From Streptomyces beigongshangae (GTDB lineage: Bacteria > Actinomycetota > Actinomycetes > Streptomycetales > Streptomycetaceae): a stretch of DNA of 64,000 nt. A model generated the notes under the pieces. That model was not told the origin of the DNA, searched no databases, and was given only the letters and a program-made list of their open reading frames with translations. Numbering within the stretch: the stretch's first letter is position 1; each line of letters begins with the position of its first letter. The translations under genes and the position numbers were made by a program. Below, one piece after another: positions 43,703-52,604 of this stretch. The DNA is taken from positions 1-64,000 of the forward strand of contig NZ_JAHKJW010000017.1 of NCBI RefSeq assembly GCF_019710745.1, in the 5' to 3' direction.

Positions 43703-45466
43703 ATGTCGCGCACACGCTCTGTCGCCACCACCGCCCGTGACCGCCGCGCCTTCCTGGCCGCCACCGGGGCGGTGTCCCTCTCCGCGGGCATCGGCTTCGC
43801 GCTGCGGCCGGGCACCGGCGAGGCCGCCGCCGGCACCGCTGCCGCCCCCGCGCAGGGGCAGTCCGTCGCCGTCTCCCGCAGGGCGCCGGCCGCGCCCCTG
43901 GCCCCGTACACGCGGGGCACCACCCTCTCCACCCTCGCGGCCGCGCGTCCGGGCTCCGGGTTCCGCCGGCTCGGTGACGGGCCCGCCTGGCCGCGTGTCG
44001 TCCGCGGCGACCTGGCCGCCGCCGGGGCGGGGCGGGCCGGACGGCGTACCGCGCTCGCCGCGTTCGTGCAGTTCACCGACCTGCACCTGGTCGACGTACA
44101 GCACCCGCTGCGGTACGAGTACCTGCGCGCCCAGACCGCCAGCGCCTGGCGCCCCCAGGAGTCCCTGTCGGTGCCCGGCGCGGTCTCGCTCGTCGAGCGC
44201 GTCAACGCGCTGCGCGGCGCCCCCGTCACCGGGTCCCCGCTGCACTTCGTGATGACCACCGGCGACAACACCGACAACAACGCCAAGACGGAGCTGGACT
44301 GGTTCCTGAAGGTGATGAGCGGCGGCCGCATCACCCCCAACTCCGGTGACCCGGACCACTACGAGGGCGTGCAGAACAGCGACCTCAAGCTGTACTGGCA
44401 GCCCGACTCGGCCCTGCGCGACGCCGACAAGCAGCTCGGTTTCCCGCGCATCGAGGGCTTCCTCGCCGCCGCGATCCGCGAGGTGCGCAGCCCCGGCCTG
44501 AACCTGCCCTGGTACTCCACGGTCGGCAACCACGACTCGCTGCCCGGCGGCTGCTACGCGCCCGGCGACCCCTTCTTCGCCGAGTTCGCGGTCGGCGGCA
44601 GGAAGCTGATGACGCTCGACGAGTCCATCGGCACCGGCTTCTGGAAGAACGTCAAGAAGGGCGGCGACCCGAAGGGCACCGACTTCAAGGCGATGCTCGG
44701 GTCCCAGGCGCGCAGGATGCGCCCGGTCACCCCGGACGAGGGCCGCGCCCCCTTCACCCCCGCCGAGTACCTCCGGGCCCACCTCGACCCGGCGCACACC
44801 GGCACGGGCCCCGTCGGCCACGGTTACTCGCAGGCCAACCTGGCCGAGAAGACCCAGTACTACACGTTCCGGATCGCGGACGACCTGCTCGGCATCAGCC
44901 TCGACACCACCGACCCGGGCGGCCACTACGAGGGCTCGCTCGGCACCGCCCAGCTGCGGTGGCTGGAGCGCGCGCTCGAAGCGGCCGAGAAGAACAAGGA
45001 ACACGTCATCGTCTTCAGCCACCACACCAGCAAGACCATGCGCAACCTCCGCGAGGACCCGGCGCGCCCGGGGGAGCGGCGGCACGGCGGCGACGAGGTG
45101 CTCGCCGTGCTCGGCGCCCACCGGCCGGTACTGGCCTGGGTGAACGGCCACAGCCACAAGAACAGGATCACCCCGCACGCCGCCCCGGACGGCCGCTCCT
45201 TCTGGGAGGTCTCCACCGCCTCGCACGTCGACTTCCCGCAGCTCGCCCGGGTGATCGAGGTCGCCGACAACCACGACGGCACGATCTCCCTGTTCACCAC
45301 GCTCATCGAGTCCGCGGCCCCGCACGACACGGACTTCGCGGACCTGTCCCAGACGGGCCTGGCGGCCCTGTACCGGGAACTGGCGTACAACGCCCCCGGC
45401 GCCCGCACGGACCTGTCCGGCGACCCGGAGGACCGCAACACGGAGCTGGTGCTGAAGAAGGGCTGA
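43703..45466 (+). CDS. Exported metallophosphoesterase (TIGR03767-like)
   Basis: A 587-residue calcineurin-like phosphoesterase. The N-terminus DRRAFLAATGAVSLSAG has an RR-type (Tat) or similar export signal. Metal-binding motifs: FTDLHLVD, TTGDNTDNNA, TVGNHDSLPGG, VFSHHTSKTM and VNGHSHKN, in the order D-H, GD, GNHD, H and GHSH of the family. It should hydrolyse phosphodiesters or phosphomonoesters outside the cell; from memory the family is called PPA1498 and is common in actinomycetes. ATG with GGGGAG upstream. Single-gene transcript. Confidence 0.9.
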   Translation: MSRTRSVATTARDRRAFLAATGAVSLSAGIGFALRPGTGEAAAGTAAAPAQGQSVAVSRRAPAAPLAPYTRGTTLSTLAAARPGSGFRRLGDGPAWPRVVRGDLAAAGAGRAGRRTALAAFVQFTDLHLVDVQHPLRYEYLRAQTASAWRPQESLSVPGAVSLVERVNALRGAPVTGSPLHFVMTTGDNTDNNAKTELDWFLKVMSGGRITPNSGDPDHYEGVQNSDLKLYWQPDSALRDADKQLGFPRIEGFLAAAIREVRSPGLNLPWYSTVGNHDSLPGGCYAPGDPFFAEFAVGGRKLMTLDESIGTGFWKNVKKGGDPKGTDFKAMLGSQARRMRPVTPDEGRAPFTPAEYLRAHLDPAHTGTGPVGHGYSQANLAEKTQYYTFRIADDLLGISLDTTDPGGHYEGSLGTAQLRWLERALEAAEKNKEHVIVFSHHTSKTMRNLREDPARPGERRHGGDEVLAVLGAHRPVLAWVNGHSHKNRITPHAAPDGRSFWEVSTASHVDFPQLARVIEVADNHDGTISLFTTLIESAAPHDTDFADLSQTGLAALYRELAYNAPGARTDLSGDPEDRNTELVLKKG

Positions 45467-45499
45467 CCTCCCGGGCGCCGGTCCACGACGCATCCGCGC

Positions 45500-46627
45500 C
45501 TACCGGGGCAGCACCACGACGTACGCGGCCGGGTCGTGGTCCCCGGCCCGATCGTGGTCCCCGGCCGGGTCGTGGTCCCCGGCCGCCATGAGCGCCGTCC
45601 GCACGGCCGCCGCCTGCTGCTCCGGCGCGTCCCGCAGCTTCTTCGGCGTGACGTGGACGACCGTGATCCCGAGCCGCTCCAGCCGTTCCCGCTTGCGGGC
45701 GTACTCGGACCACGTCGCGTCGTCGTCCTGCCGCGGCGCCCGGGTGTCGAGTTCGAGGGCGACGGCGTGGTCGGGCCAGTACGCGTCGAGACCGCCGAGG
45801 CGTGCCCCGCCGGGCAGCCGCAGGTCCACGTTCCAGACGGGGTCGGGCAGGCCGTGCTCGGCGACCATGCGGTAGAGCCGGTCCTCGGCGACGGCGCGGC
45901 CCTCCGCGAGCAGGCAGCCGACCGCGTCCACCACGTGCGGCCTGCTCAGCAGCCGGGCCTGCGCCAGTTCCCGTACGACGGCCGCGGGGTCGCAGTGGCC
46001 GCCGCGCACCGCCTCGGTGAGCAGCCGGCGTACGGCTCCCGCGTCCGTGAGGTGGGCGGCCGCGTCGGCCAGCGCGCGCGGGACGGGCGCCACCGGCAGG
46101 CCGTTGATCCGCTCGGGCTCCGGCACGCCCCCCGCGCGCACGATCCGGGCGCAGCCCGTCGAGCGCAGCCGGCGCAGCCGCGGGACGAGGACGTCGATCC
46201 GGTCCAGGGAGAGCAGCGGGGGAGCGGACGGGAAGCCGTGCAGGGCGAGCGCCGCGAGACCGGTGATCATCGCGTCGGCGTACCGCTGCGGGGGATGCGG
46301 TGGACGCGAGGGGCGTGGGGGGTGCGGAGGGCGTGGGGGGTGCGGCGCACCGGCGTCCGGCCGGACGGGGACCCCCGGCTCGGTGACGGGCGGGCAGGCG
46401 GCGTACATCAGGACCGCGTGCAGCCGTTCCTCGCTGGTGGCGGGGCCGGGGCGGAGCAGGAACACCCCCGGCAGGAGCTGCTGCCAGGAGCCGCCCGGCC
46501 GGCACTGCGCGCCGATGTCGGCGCCGGTCACGCCCCGGGCCCGGAGCTGTGCGGCGGTCAGCACCCGCTGCTGCACGTCGGGCAGGTGACGGAACGGCCG
46601 GGGGGAGAGCGGGGTGTTGTGGTTCAT
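45500..46627 (-). CDS. AbiEi-like / DUF559-type nuclease-fold protein
   Basis: A 375-residue protein. An N-terminal helix-turn-helix-like AbiEi part (about 20-70, LTAAQLRARGVTGADIGAQCRPGGSWQQLLPGVFLL) is followed by a Pro/His-rich linker (PHPPRPPHPP repeated), a middle region (DRIDVLVPRLRRLRSTG), and a C-terminal Vsr/DUF559-type PD-(D/E)XK part: GGLDAYWPDHAVALELDTR... KRERLERLGITVVHVTPKKLRD. The tail has GDHDPA repeats. Such proteins are common in actinobacteria and are called AbiEi antitoxin-like, but no AbiEii partner follows here, so a toxin-antitoxin role is not supported. ATG 46627. Confidence 0.8.
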   Translation of the reverse strand: MNHNTPLSPRPFRHLPDVQQRVLTAAQLRARGVTGADIGAQCRPGGSWQQLLPGVFLLRPGPATSEERLHAVLMYAACPPVTEPGVPVRPDAGAPHPPRPPHPPRPSRPPHPPQRYADAMITGLAALALHGFPSAPPLLSLDRIDVLVPRLRRLRSTGCARIVRAGGVPEPERINGLPVAPVPRALADAAAHLTDAGAVRRLLTEAVRGGHCDPAAVVRELAQARLLSRPHVVDAVGCLLAEGRAVAEDRLYRMVAEHGLPDPVWNVDLRLPGGARLGGLDAYWPDHAVALELDTRAPRQDDDATWSEYARKRERLERLGITVVHVTPKKLRDAPEQQAAAVRTALMAAGDHDPAGDHDRAGDHDPAAYVVVLPR

Positions 46628-46730
46628 GCCCTCGAATCTCCCGCCTCCGGCCGTCCTCCTAACCGCTGTTACACGCTCGTCGTCAAACCAGGACGAAGCC
46701 GTCCTGAAGCACACACGTCCGACCGCCGAA

Positions 46731-46752
46731 ACCCCCTGGTCCGCCAGGGGGT
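46731..46752 (-). terminator. Hairpin terminator after the second aminopeptidase
   Basis: A 9-bp stem (46731-46739 with 46744-46752) with a UCCG tetraloop about 100 bp after the second aminopeptidase stop. Confidence 0.65.
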
Positions 46753-46853
46753 CACGGCACCGGCGCCCCGCGTTCCGTAACCGTTGCGCACGCCCCGCGG
46801 GTCAACCGGCAGCGCGGCGTCCCCCTTCGGGGGAGCGGAGTCGCGCCGTCCGC

Positions 46854-49433
46854 TCAGCCGGCGGCGGCCTCGTCGCGGGCCTGGCCCCGCAGCGCCCGCG
46901 CCAGGTCGTCCCGGGCTTCGAGCACCAGCCGCCGCAGGGCGGGCGCGGCCCCCTCGTGACCGGCGAGCCACGCGTCGGCCGCCTCCACCGTCGACCAGGA
47001 GTCCTGGAGCGACGGGAACAGCCCCCGCACCACGTCCATCCCGATCTGGATGGACCGCTCCTGCCACACCCGCTCGATCACCTCGAAGTACTTCCCCGCG
47101 TACGGGGCGCAGAGCTCCCGGTGCGACGCCTGCGCGAATCCCCCGATCGTCGCCTCCACCAGCGCGTTGGACAGCGAGTCCGACTCGACCACGGAGTCCC
47201 ACGCCTGCGCCTTGACCGCCGCCGAGGGCCGTGCGGCCAGGCACCGCACCTGGTGCCGCTTGCCGGACGCCGTGTCGTCGCGGGCCAGTTCCGCCGCGAG
47301 CGCCTTCTCGTCCGCGATCCCGTGCGCGGCGAGCGGTTCGAGGAACGCCCAGCGCAGCTCCTGGTCGACCTCCAGCCCGTCGATCTTCTCCGTGCCCTCC
47401 AGCAGCCCGCGCAGCAGCTGGAGATCGGCCTCGCCGGACGCGACCGCCGCGAAGAAGCGCGCCCACGTCAGCTGGTGCTGGCTGCCGGGCCCGGCGAGCC
47501 GCAGCTCCCGCAGCGCGCCCTCGGCGAGCAGCCGCCCGCCGGTCTCCCGCCACCCGGGCGCCACGTAGAAGGTGAGCGCGGAGTTCGCCCACGTGTGCAG
47601 CGTCTGGAGCACCCCGATGTCCGACTCGCGGCCCGCGAACCGCAGTACCAGGTCGAGGAAGTCCCGGGCGGGCATGAGCGCGTCGCGGGTCATGTTCCAC
47701 AGCGCGGACCAGCACAGGGCGCGGGCCAGGGGGTCGGTGACGGCGCCCAGGTGGGCCCGCAGCGTGTCCAGCGACCCCTCGTCGAAGCGGATCTTGCAGT
47801 ACGTGAGGTCGTCGTCGTTGACGAGGACCAGCTCGGGGGCGTCCGCGCCGGCCAGCTCGCCGACGACCGTGCGCGGACCGTCGACGTCCACCTCGGCGCG
47901 CGCGTACCGCACGAGGGAGCCGTCCGCGCCCTCGCGCCGGTAGAGGCCCACGGCCACCCGGTGCGGCCGCAGTTCCGGATGCGACTCGGCGGCCTCCTGG
48001 AGGACCGCCAGCTCCGAGACCCGGCCCTGCGCGTCGAGGAGCACCTGCGGGGTGAGGGAGTTGACGCCGGCGGTCTGCAGCCAGGCCCGCGACCAGGCCG
48101 CCATGTCGCGCCCGCTGGTCTCCTCCAGCGCCGCCAGCAGGTCGCCGAGGCGCGTGTTCCCGTACGCGTGGCGCTTGAAGTAGCGGCGTGCGCCCTCCAG
48201 GAAGGCGTCCCGGCCCGCGTACGCCACCAGCTGCTTGAGGACCGAGGCCCCCTTCGCGTACGTGATCCCGTCGAAGTTGAGCTTGGCGTCCTCCAGGTCG
48301 CGGATGTCGGCGGTGACCGGGTGGGTGGAGGGCAGCTGGTCGGCGCGGTACGCCCACGCCTTGCGGTTGTTGGCGAAGGTGATCCAGCCGTCCGTGAAGC
48401 GGGTCGCCTCGACCATCGAGAACGTGCCCATGAAGTCCGCGAAGGACTCCTTGAGCCACAGGTCGTCCCACCAGACCATGGTCACCAGGTCGCCGAACCA
48501 CATGTGGGCCATCTCGTGCAGGATGACGTTCGCCCGGCGCTCGTACGACGCCCGCGTCACGTTCCCGCGGAAGATGAACTCCTCGCGGAAGGTCACGAGA
48601 CCCGGGTTCTCCATCGCGCCGAGGTTGTACTCGGGCACGAACGCCTGGTCGTACTTCCCGAACGGGTACGGGAAGTCGAAGTGGTCGTGGAAGAAGTCCA
48701 GGCCCTGCTTGGTGATCCGGAAGACGTCGTCGGCGTCGAAGTGCCTGGCGAGGCCCTTGCGGCAGAGCGCGCCGAGCGGGATCTCCAGCCGGGTGCCGTC
48801 CGCCAGGACGCGCTCGTAGGAGTCGGTCACGTGGTGGTAGGGGCCGGCGACGACCGCCGTGATGTACGTCGAGATCGGCTTGGTCCCGGCGAACCGCCAG
48901 ACCCCGTCGGTGAGTTCGCCGGCGCCGTTGCTCCACACGACCCAGCCCTCGGGGGCCCGCACCTCGAAGCGGTAGGGCGCCTTGAGGTCGGGCTGCTCGA
49001 AGTTGGCGAAGACGCGGCGGGCGTCGGCCGGCTCGTACTGCGTGTAGAGGTAGACCTCGCCGTCCTCGGGGTCGACGAAGCGGTGCATGCCCTCGCCGGT
49101 ACGGCTGTACGCGCACCGGGCGTCGACGACCAGCTCGTTGTCCTCGGCCAGGTCCTCCAGGAGGATGCGCGAGCCGTCGAAGACCGCGCCCGGGTCCAGG
49201 TCCCGGCCGTTCAGCGAGACGGCCGTGACGGCCGGTGCGATCAGGTCCGCGAAGCTCGTGGCGCCCGGCTCCGCGCTGCGGAAGCGGATGGTCGTCACCG
49301 AGCGGAAGGTGCGCGGTTCGGAGTCCGTCCCGCCGATCGCGGAGCGCAGGTCGAGGGACACCTCGTACTCCTCGACGGACAGCAGTGCGGCCCGCTCGCG
49401 GGCCTCGTCGCGGGACAGATTCTCACCGGGCAC
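46854..49433 (-). CDS. Aminopeptidase N (M1 family), copy 2
   Basis: An 859-residue M1 zinc aminopeptidase paralogous to the 29063-31663 gene: GAMEN at 272-276, HEMAH (306-310), Glu329 in LWLKESFA, and an ERAP1-like C-terminus. The copies share blocks such as the HExAHMWFGDLVTM zinc region and FDGITYAKGASVLKQLVAYAG-like sequence, but differ in the middle and C-terminal parts, so the duplication is old. GTG 49433 (MPGENLSRDEA) has GGGAG 8 nt upstream and aligns with the start of copy 1; GTG 49442 would sit on that site. Two such enzymes may have different peptide preferences. Confidence 0.93.
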   Translation of the reverse strand: MPGENLSRDEARERAALLSVEEYEVSLDLRSAIGGTDSEPRTFRSVTTIRFRSAEPGATSFADLIAPAVTAVSLNGRDLDPGAVFDGSRILLEDLAEDNELVVDARCAYSRTGEGMHRFVDPEDGEVYLYTQYEPADARRVFANFEQPDLKAPYRFEVRAPEGWVVWSNGAGELTDGVWRFAGTKPISTYITAVVAGPYHHVTDSYERVLADGTRLEIPLGALCRKGLARHFDADDVFRITKQGLDFFHDHFDFPYPFGKYDQAFVPEYNLGAMENPGLVTFREEFIFRGNVTRASYERRANVILHEMAHMWFGDLVTMVWWDDLWLKESFADFMGTFSMVEATRFTDGWITFANNRKAWAYRADQLPSTHPVTADIRDLEDAKLNFDGITYAKGASVLKQLVAYAGRDAFLEGARRYFKRHAYGNTRLGDLLAALEETSGRDMAAWSRAWLQTAGVNSLTPQVLLDAQGRVSELAVLQEAAESHPELRPHRVAVGLYRREGADGSLVRYARAEVDVDGPRTVVGELAGADAPELVLVNDDDLTYCKIRFDEGSLDTLRAHLGAVTDPLARALCWSALWNMTRDALMPARDFLDLVLRFAGRESDIGVLQTLHTWANSALTFYVAPGWRETGGRLLAEGALRELRLAGPGSQHQLTWARFFAAVASGEADLQLLRGLLEGTEKIDGLEVDQELRWAFLEPLAAHGIADEKALAAELARDDTASGKRHQVRCLAARPSAAVKAQAWDSVVESDSLSNALVEATIGGFAQASHRELCAPYAGKYFEVIERVWQERSIQIGMDVVRGLFPSLQDSWSTVEAADAWLAGHEGAAPALRRLVLEARDDLARALRGQARDEAAAG

Positions 49434-49808
49434 GGGCGGCACTCCCTCGTGGCGTCATGGGGACGGATGCATGCGTGTGAACAGCACCGATCCTGCCATG
49501 CGCACCTGACACGGGACACCCGGGAACGGCGGGGAAGGTGAGGACGGGCGACGGAACGGGAGGGGTGCGGGTGGCTTCCGGGGAGGGACGGACCGGCTGT
49601 CAGGGCGGTGCGGGGGCGGCTGTGCGGGAGAAGGGCGGGCGGTTGACGGGGAAGACGTGAGTGGCCGGCGGGGCAGTCGCGGGCGGCCGATCGGGAATGG
49701 CGCGGGTGACCGATCGCGTTGAGGCTGGGAGCAGTAACCGGGACCTCCGGTCCGTGACGGACCCCGAAGGACGCTGACCGAACCGACCGCCCCTCACCGA
49801 GGAGAAGC
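49434..49808. other. 375-bp divergent intergenic region
   Basis: No gene, hairpin or clear operator seen; GC-rich with several short open frames lacking ribosome sites. It must contain the promoters of the second aminopeptidase and of the DsbA-like gene. Confidence 0.5.
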
Positions 49809-50465
49809 ATGTCCGAGCAGCCTTCCGCCAAGACTCCCGTCGACTTCTGGTTCGACCCGCTGTGTCCCTGGGCGTGGATGACCTCCCGCTGGGTCCTGGA
49901 GGTGGAGAAGGTCCGGGACATCGAGGTGCGCTGGCACATCATGAGCCTCGCCGTGCTGAACGAGCCGAAGCTGGACGAGTTGTCCGACGAATACCGCGAG
50001 ACGATGTCCACCTCGGCGTGGGAGCCGGTCCGCGTGGTGACGGCGGCCTGGCAGAAGCACGGCGCCGAGGTCCTCGGCCCGCTCTACACCGCGCTCGGCA
50101 CCCGCATCCACAACGACGGGCAGGGCCCGACGAGGGAGGCGATCGCCGGCGCGCTCGACGAGGTGGGCCTCCCCGCCGACCTGCTCGACCACGCGGACCA
50201 GAAGGACTTCGAGTTCGACGCCGAGCTGCGCGCCTCGCACAAGGAGGGCATCGACAAGGTCGGCCAGGACGTCGGCACGCCCGTCATCGCCGTCCCCGGC
50301 GCGGACGGCGAGCAGATCGCCTTCTTCGGCCCGGTCGTCACCCCGGCCCCGCAGGGCGAGGAAGCGGCCAGGCTGTGGGACGGCACCCTGCTCGTCGCAT
50401 CGGTCCAGGGCTTCTACGAACTCAAGCGCACCCGCACGCAGGACCCGGACTTCAGCAACCTGTAA
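49809..50465 (+). CDS. Mycothiol-dependent nitroreductase / DsbA-like protein (Rv2466c family) with CPWA active site
   Basis: A 218-residue thioredoxin-fold protein closely similar to mycobacterial Rv2466c over its whole length (VDFWFDPLCPWAWMTSRWVLEVEKVRDIEV, HIMSLAVLNE, LYTALGTRIHN, DVGTPVI, FFGPVVTPAPQGEEAARLWDG). That protein uses mycothiol to reduce substrates, including nitro-drugs, through CPWC. Here the motif is Cys19-Pro-Trp-Ala22 (codons TGT CCC TGG GCG), so the second Cys is gone. It could still work by the mono-thiol route with mycothiol. ATG with GAGGAGAAG upstream. Cytoplasmic; no signal peptide. Confidence 0.93.
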   Translation: MSEQPSAKTPVDFWFDPLCPWAWMTSRWVLEVEKVRDIEVRWHIMSLAVLNEPKLDELSDEYRETMSTSAWEPVRVVTAAWQKHGAEVLGPLYTALGTRIHNDGQGPTREAIAGALDEVGLPADLLDHADQKDFEFDAELRASHKEGIDKVGQDVGTPVIAVPGADGEQIAFFGPVVTPAPQGEEAARLWDGTLLVASVQGFYELKRTRTQDPDFSNL

Positions 50466-50487
50466 GAAGGGCTGCGCCCCGTTCTCC

Positions 50488-50509
50488 AGGGGCGCGGGGA
50501 ACTGCGCGG
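50488..50509. repeat. Dispersed Streptomyces intergenic element, copy 2
   Basis: Same AGGGGCGCGGGGAACTGCGC core as copy 1, 22 nt after the stop codon of the DsbA-like gene. Confidence 0.8.
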
Positions 50510-50548
50510 TCAGCCGTGGCGGACCCGCAGGCGCGACCTGAAACGGGG

Positions 50549-50581
50549 GGACCCCCGCGAGTCACGTCCTCGCGGGGGTCC
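50549..50581 (+). terminator. Hairpin terminator of the DsbA-like gene
   Basis: A perfect 13-bp stem (50549-50561 with 50569-50581), 7-nt loop, followed by TCCATTTCC. Confidence 0.85.
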
Positions 50582-50660
50582 TCCATTTCCTCGCCCGCCG
50601 CGTGAAAGGTGAGAAGACGATCACGGGGCAGGGCGCGCCCGGACGAATCCGCGGCTCTTA

Positions 50661-50677
50661 TTGCAAGTTACTTGCAA
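50661..50677. promoter_or_regulatory. Orphan inverted repeat TTGCAAG-TTA-CTTGCAA
   Basis: A perfect 7-bp inverted repeat with a 3-bp centre, also readable as a direct repeat of TTGCAAG(T). It resembles MarR/TetR-type operators, in an AT-richer patch about 300 bp upstream of bioY. No regulator gene is near. Confidence 0.5.
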
Positions 50678-50973
50678 GTGCGATGCCTGGGCAAGAGGGC
50701 GGGGCCGCGTGTCCGTGCCCACGGCGGTGAACGCGGCGGCGCATGCGGCTGCGGACACGGCGGCACATGCGGTGGTGCACACCGCGGCGTGCGCCGCGGG
50801 AAAGGCACCCCGCCTCAGTGACCGGTATCACGCCCTCGCAGGTGTATGTGACACCCTTTGTCGGAGGTGCACCAACCCCCCGTCGCCCCCTTGTCGACCA
50901 CTGACGGTGAGTGGCCCGACCGCCCTGGGATAGCGTCAGGACGTCCCCCGCCCGCACCCCCGCCGGAGCCCCC

Positions 50974-51555
50974 ATGACCACCGCCGTCGCAACGACCCAC
51001 CCGCGCCAGGTCCTCGCCGACCTCCTCCCCGCCTCCCGCGTCCGGGACATCGCACTCGTGGCGGGCGGCGCCGCGCTCACCGGCCTCGCGGCGCAGATCG
51101 CGGTACCGGTACCGGGCTCCCCGGTGCCGGTGACCGGCCAGACCTTCGCGGCCCTGCTCGTCGGCACCGCGCTCGGCGCCGGCCGCGGCCTCGCCGCCCT
51201 GGCCCTGTACGCGCTGCTCGGCCTGGCGGGCCTGCCGTGGTTCTCCGAAGGGAGCTCCGGCGCCACCGCGTCCTTCGGCTACATCCTCGGCATGCTGCTC
51301 GCCGCGACCGTCGTGGGCGCCCTCGCCCGCCGCGGCGCGGACCGCTCGGTGGTGCGCATGGCGGGCGCGATGCTGCTGGGCGAGGCGGTCATCTACGCGA
51401 TCGGCGTCCCGTACCTGGCCCTCGTCGCCGACATGACGGCGACCCAGGCCGTGGCGGCGGGCCTCACCCCGTTCCTGATCGGCGACGCCGTCAAGGCCGC
51501 CCTGGCGATGGGCCTGCTCCCCGCCGCCTGGAAGTTCGTCCACCGCGAGAACTGA
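50974..51555 (+). CDS. bioY: BioY biotin transporter substrate-binding subunit
   Basis: A 193-residue integral membrane protein of the ECF-type vitamin transporter family. Six hydrophobic spans and the BioY signature VPVPGSPVPVTGQTFAALLVGTALGAGRGLAALALYALLGLAGLPWF, ATASFGYILGMLLAATVVGAL. It binds biotin in the membrane; energising EcfA/EcfT subunits are not in this window, so it may share them or act alone as some BioY proteins do. ATG 50974 (MTTAVATTHPR) is preferred because the GTG-less longer frame adds unrelated residues. Monocistronic. Confidence 0.93.
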   Translation: MTTAVATTHPRQVLADLLPASRVRDIALVAGGAALTGLAAQIAVPVPGSPVPVTGQTFAALLVGTALGAGRGLAALALYALLGLAGLPWFSEGSSGATASFGYILGMLLAATVVGALARRGADRSVVRMAGAMLLGEAVIYAIGVPYLALVADMTATQAVAAGLTPFLIGDAVKAALAMGLLPAAWKFVHREN

Positions 51556-51636
51556 CGGAGAACAACTGACGGAGAACGACGGAGGACCGGCGGCCCGGGC
51601 GACCGGGTACCGGTTCACCGTTTCACCGGTTCACAC

Positions 51637-51676
51637 GGAAGGGGCTCACCGGTTCGTGCACCGGTGAGCCCCTTCC
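51637..51676. terminator. Bidirectional hairpin terminator
   Basis: A perfect 16-bp stem (51637-51652 with 51661-51676), 8-nt loop, between the convergent bioY and LPxTG-protein genes. Confidence 0.9.
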
Positions 51677-51693
51677 GCCTCGTGCGGCCACCC

Positions 51694-52455
51694 TTACGAC
51701 TCGCTCCGCCCGGGGCGCCGCTGCGTCCACCACAGCCCCACCGCTCCCGCGGAGACGAGCGCGGCGCCCGCCGCGCCGAGCGGCAGGACCCGGTCGGCCG
51801 GTCCGGTCCTGGGCAGCTCCTGGCCCCCGCTCCTGTCCCCGGCCTCGTCCCCCGCCTTGTCGCCGCCCGGTGTGACCGGGCTGTTGTCGGTGCCCAGCAG
51901 GAGAGGCGTCGCCGGGGCGTTCGGCGAGGGGTCGTTCGCTCCGAACGGGACCGGCCCCTGCTGCCAGAACGTCTTCCTGCCGTCGGCGTCCTGGACGGGC
52001 AGACAGATCCTGCCCTCCTTCTTCAGGTCGAACGTCGCGTCCACGGCGTACGACTTCGACTTTCCGGCGGCCAGGTTGTCGATGGCGCAGGCATAGCCGC
52101 TGTTCGCTCCGTCGGGGAGATCCTCTTCGGTGATTTTCGCGCATCCCTCGACGCCCTTGACCGAAAGGCCGTCGAAGCCGACCACGAGCAGCCGGACCTC
52201 TCCGCTGTCCTTCGTGCCCCCGTTCTCCACCGTGGCGGTGATCGTCGTTTTCTTCGAGCTGTTGTCGACCTCGATCTTCTCGGGCAGTTCGGTCGCCAGT
52301 TTTACACCTGCCGGGGCTTCGTCGACGGCCTTTCCCCCTTTGTCGCTCATCGGCCCCGGGTCGTCCGCGCCGGCGGGGGCGGAAAGAATCATCACCGCCG
52401 ACAGAGATGCGGTGAGCAGCGATCCCGCGGCGATCGTCATGCGACGAGAACTCAT
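51694..52455 (-). CDS. LPxTG cell-wall-anchored surface protein
   Basis: A 253-residue exported protein: signal peptide about 1-31 (GSLLTASLSAVMILSAPAGA), a beta-sandwich-like mature region (about 40-165, EVDNSSKKTTITATVENGGTKDSGEVRLLVVGFDG) with two Cys pairs, a Pro/Asp/Gly spacer, then LPRTG, a membrane span VLPLGAAGAALVSAGAVGLWW and the basic RRPGR tail. This is the sortase sorting signal, so it should be covalently fixed to peptidoglycan. No sortase gene is present in this window. The start ATG 52455 leads directly to the signal. The gene is divergent from a Ser/Thr kinase gene, which may be a chance pairing. Confidence 0.88.
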   Translation of the reverse strand: MSSRRMTIAAGSLLTASLSAVMILSAPAGADDPGPMSDKGGKAVDEAPAGVKLATELPEKIEVDNSSKKTTITATVENGGTKDSGEVRLLVVGFDGLSVKGVEGCAKITEEDLPDGANSGYACAIDNLAAGKSKSYAVDATFDLKKEGRICLPVQDADGRKTFWQQGPVPFGANDPSPNAPATPLLLGTDNSPVTPGGDKAGDEAGDRSGGQELPRTGPADRVLPLGAAGAALVSAGAVGLWWTQRRPGRSES

Positions 52456-52604
52456 GTTCGTCCCCCTTGTATCCCCGTACTGCGCCTGAATTCGCAGTAC
52501 TTGAAGAGGTACCACAAGATTTCTCCGCACTATGCTGGTGCGGCGTAAAGTTGTGGCCATTGTGCTCCTTTGCGTTTTTTCTGGGGCAGGTGTTGAAGGG
52601 GGGC

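Larger units (their letters stand above)
50466..50973. other. 508-bp intergenic region before bioY
   Basis: Holds, in order, a copy of the dispersed element (50488-50509), a terminator hairpin (50549-50581), an orphan inverted repeat (50661-50677), and then GC-rich sequence with Ala-rich frames I do not consider genes. The bioY promoter should lie in the last 150 bp; no BioQ-like TGAAC/GTTCA palindrome was found. Confidence 0.5.

Noticed and set aside
42748..44340. A 530-codon minus-strand frame across the NUDIX gene
   Set aside because: Shadow of the NUDIX and phosphoesterase coding regions; the subtilase begins where it ends.
45500..46627. Type IV toxin-antitoxin (AbiEi/AbiEii) system
   Set aside because: Only the AbiEi-like component is present; the neighbouring genes are a phosphoesterase and an aminopeptidase.
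50658..50933. Ala-rich frames in the gap before bioY
   Set aside because: No ribosome site, no recognisable domain, biased composition expected from GC-rich noncoding DNA.
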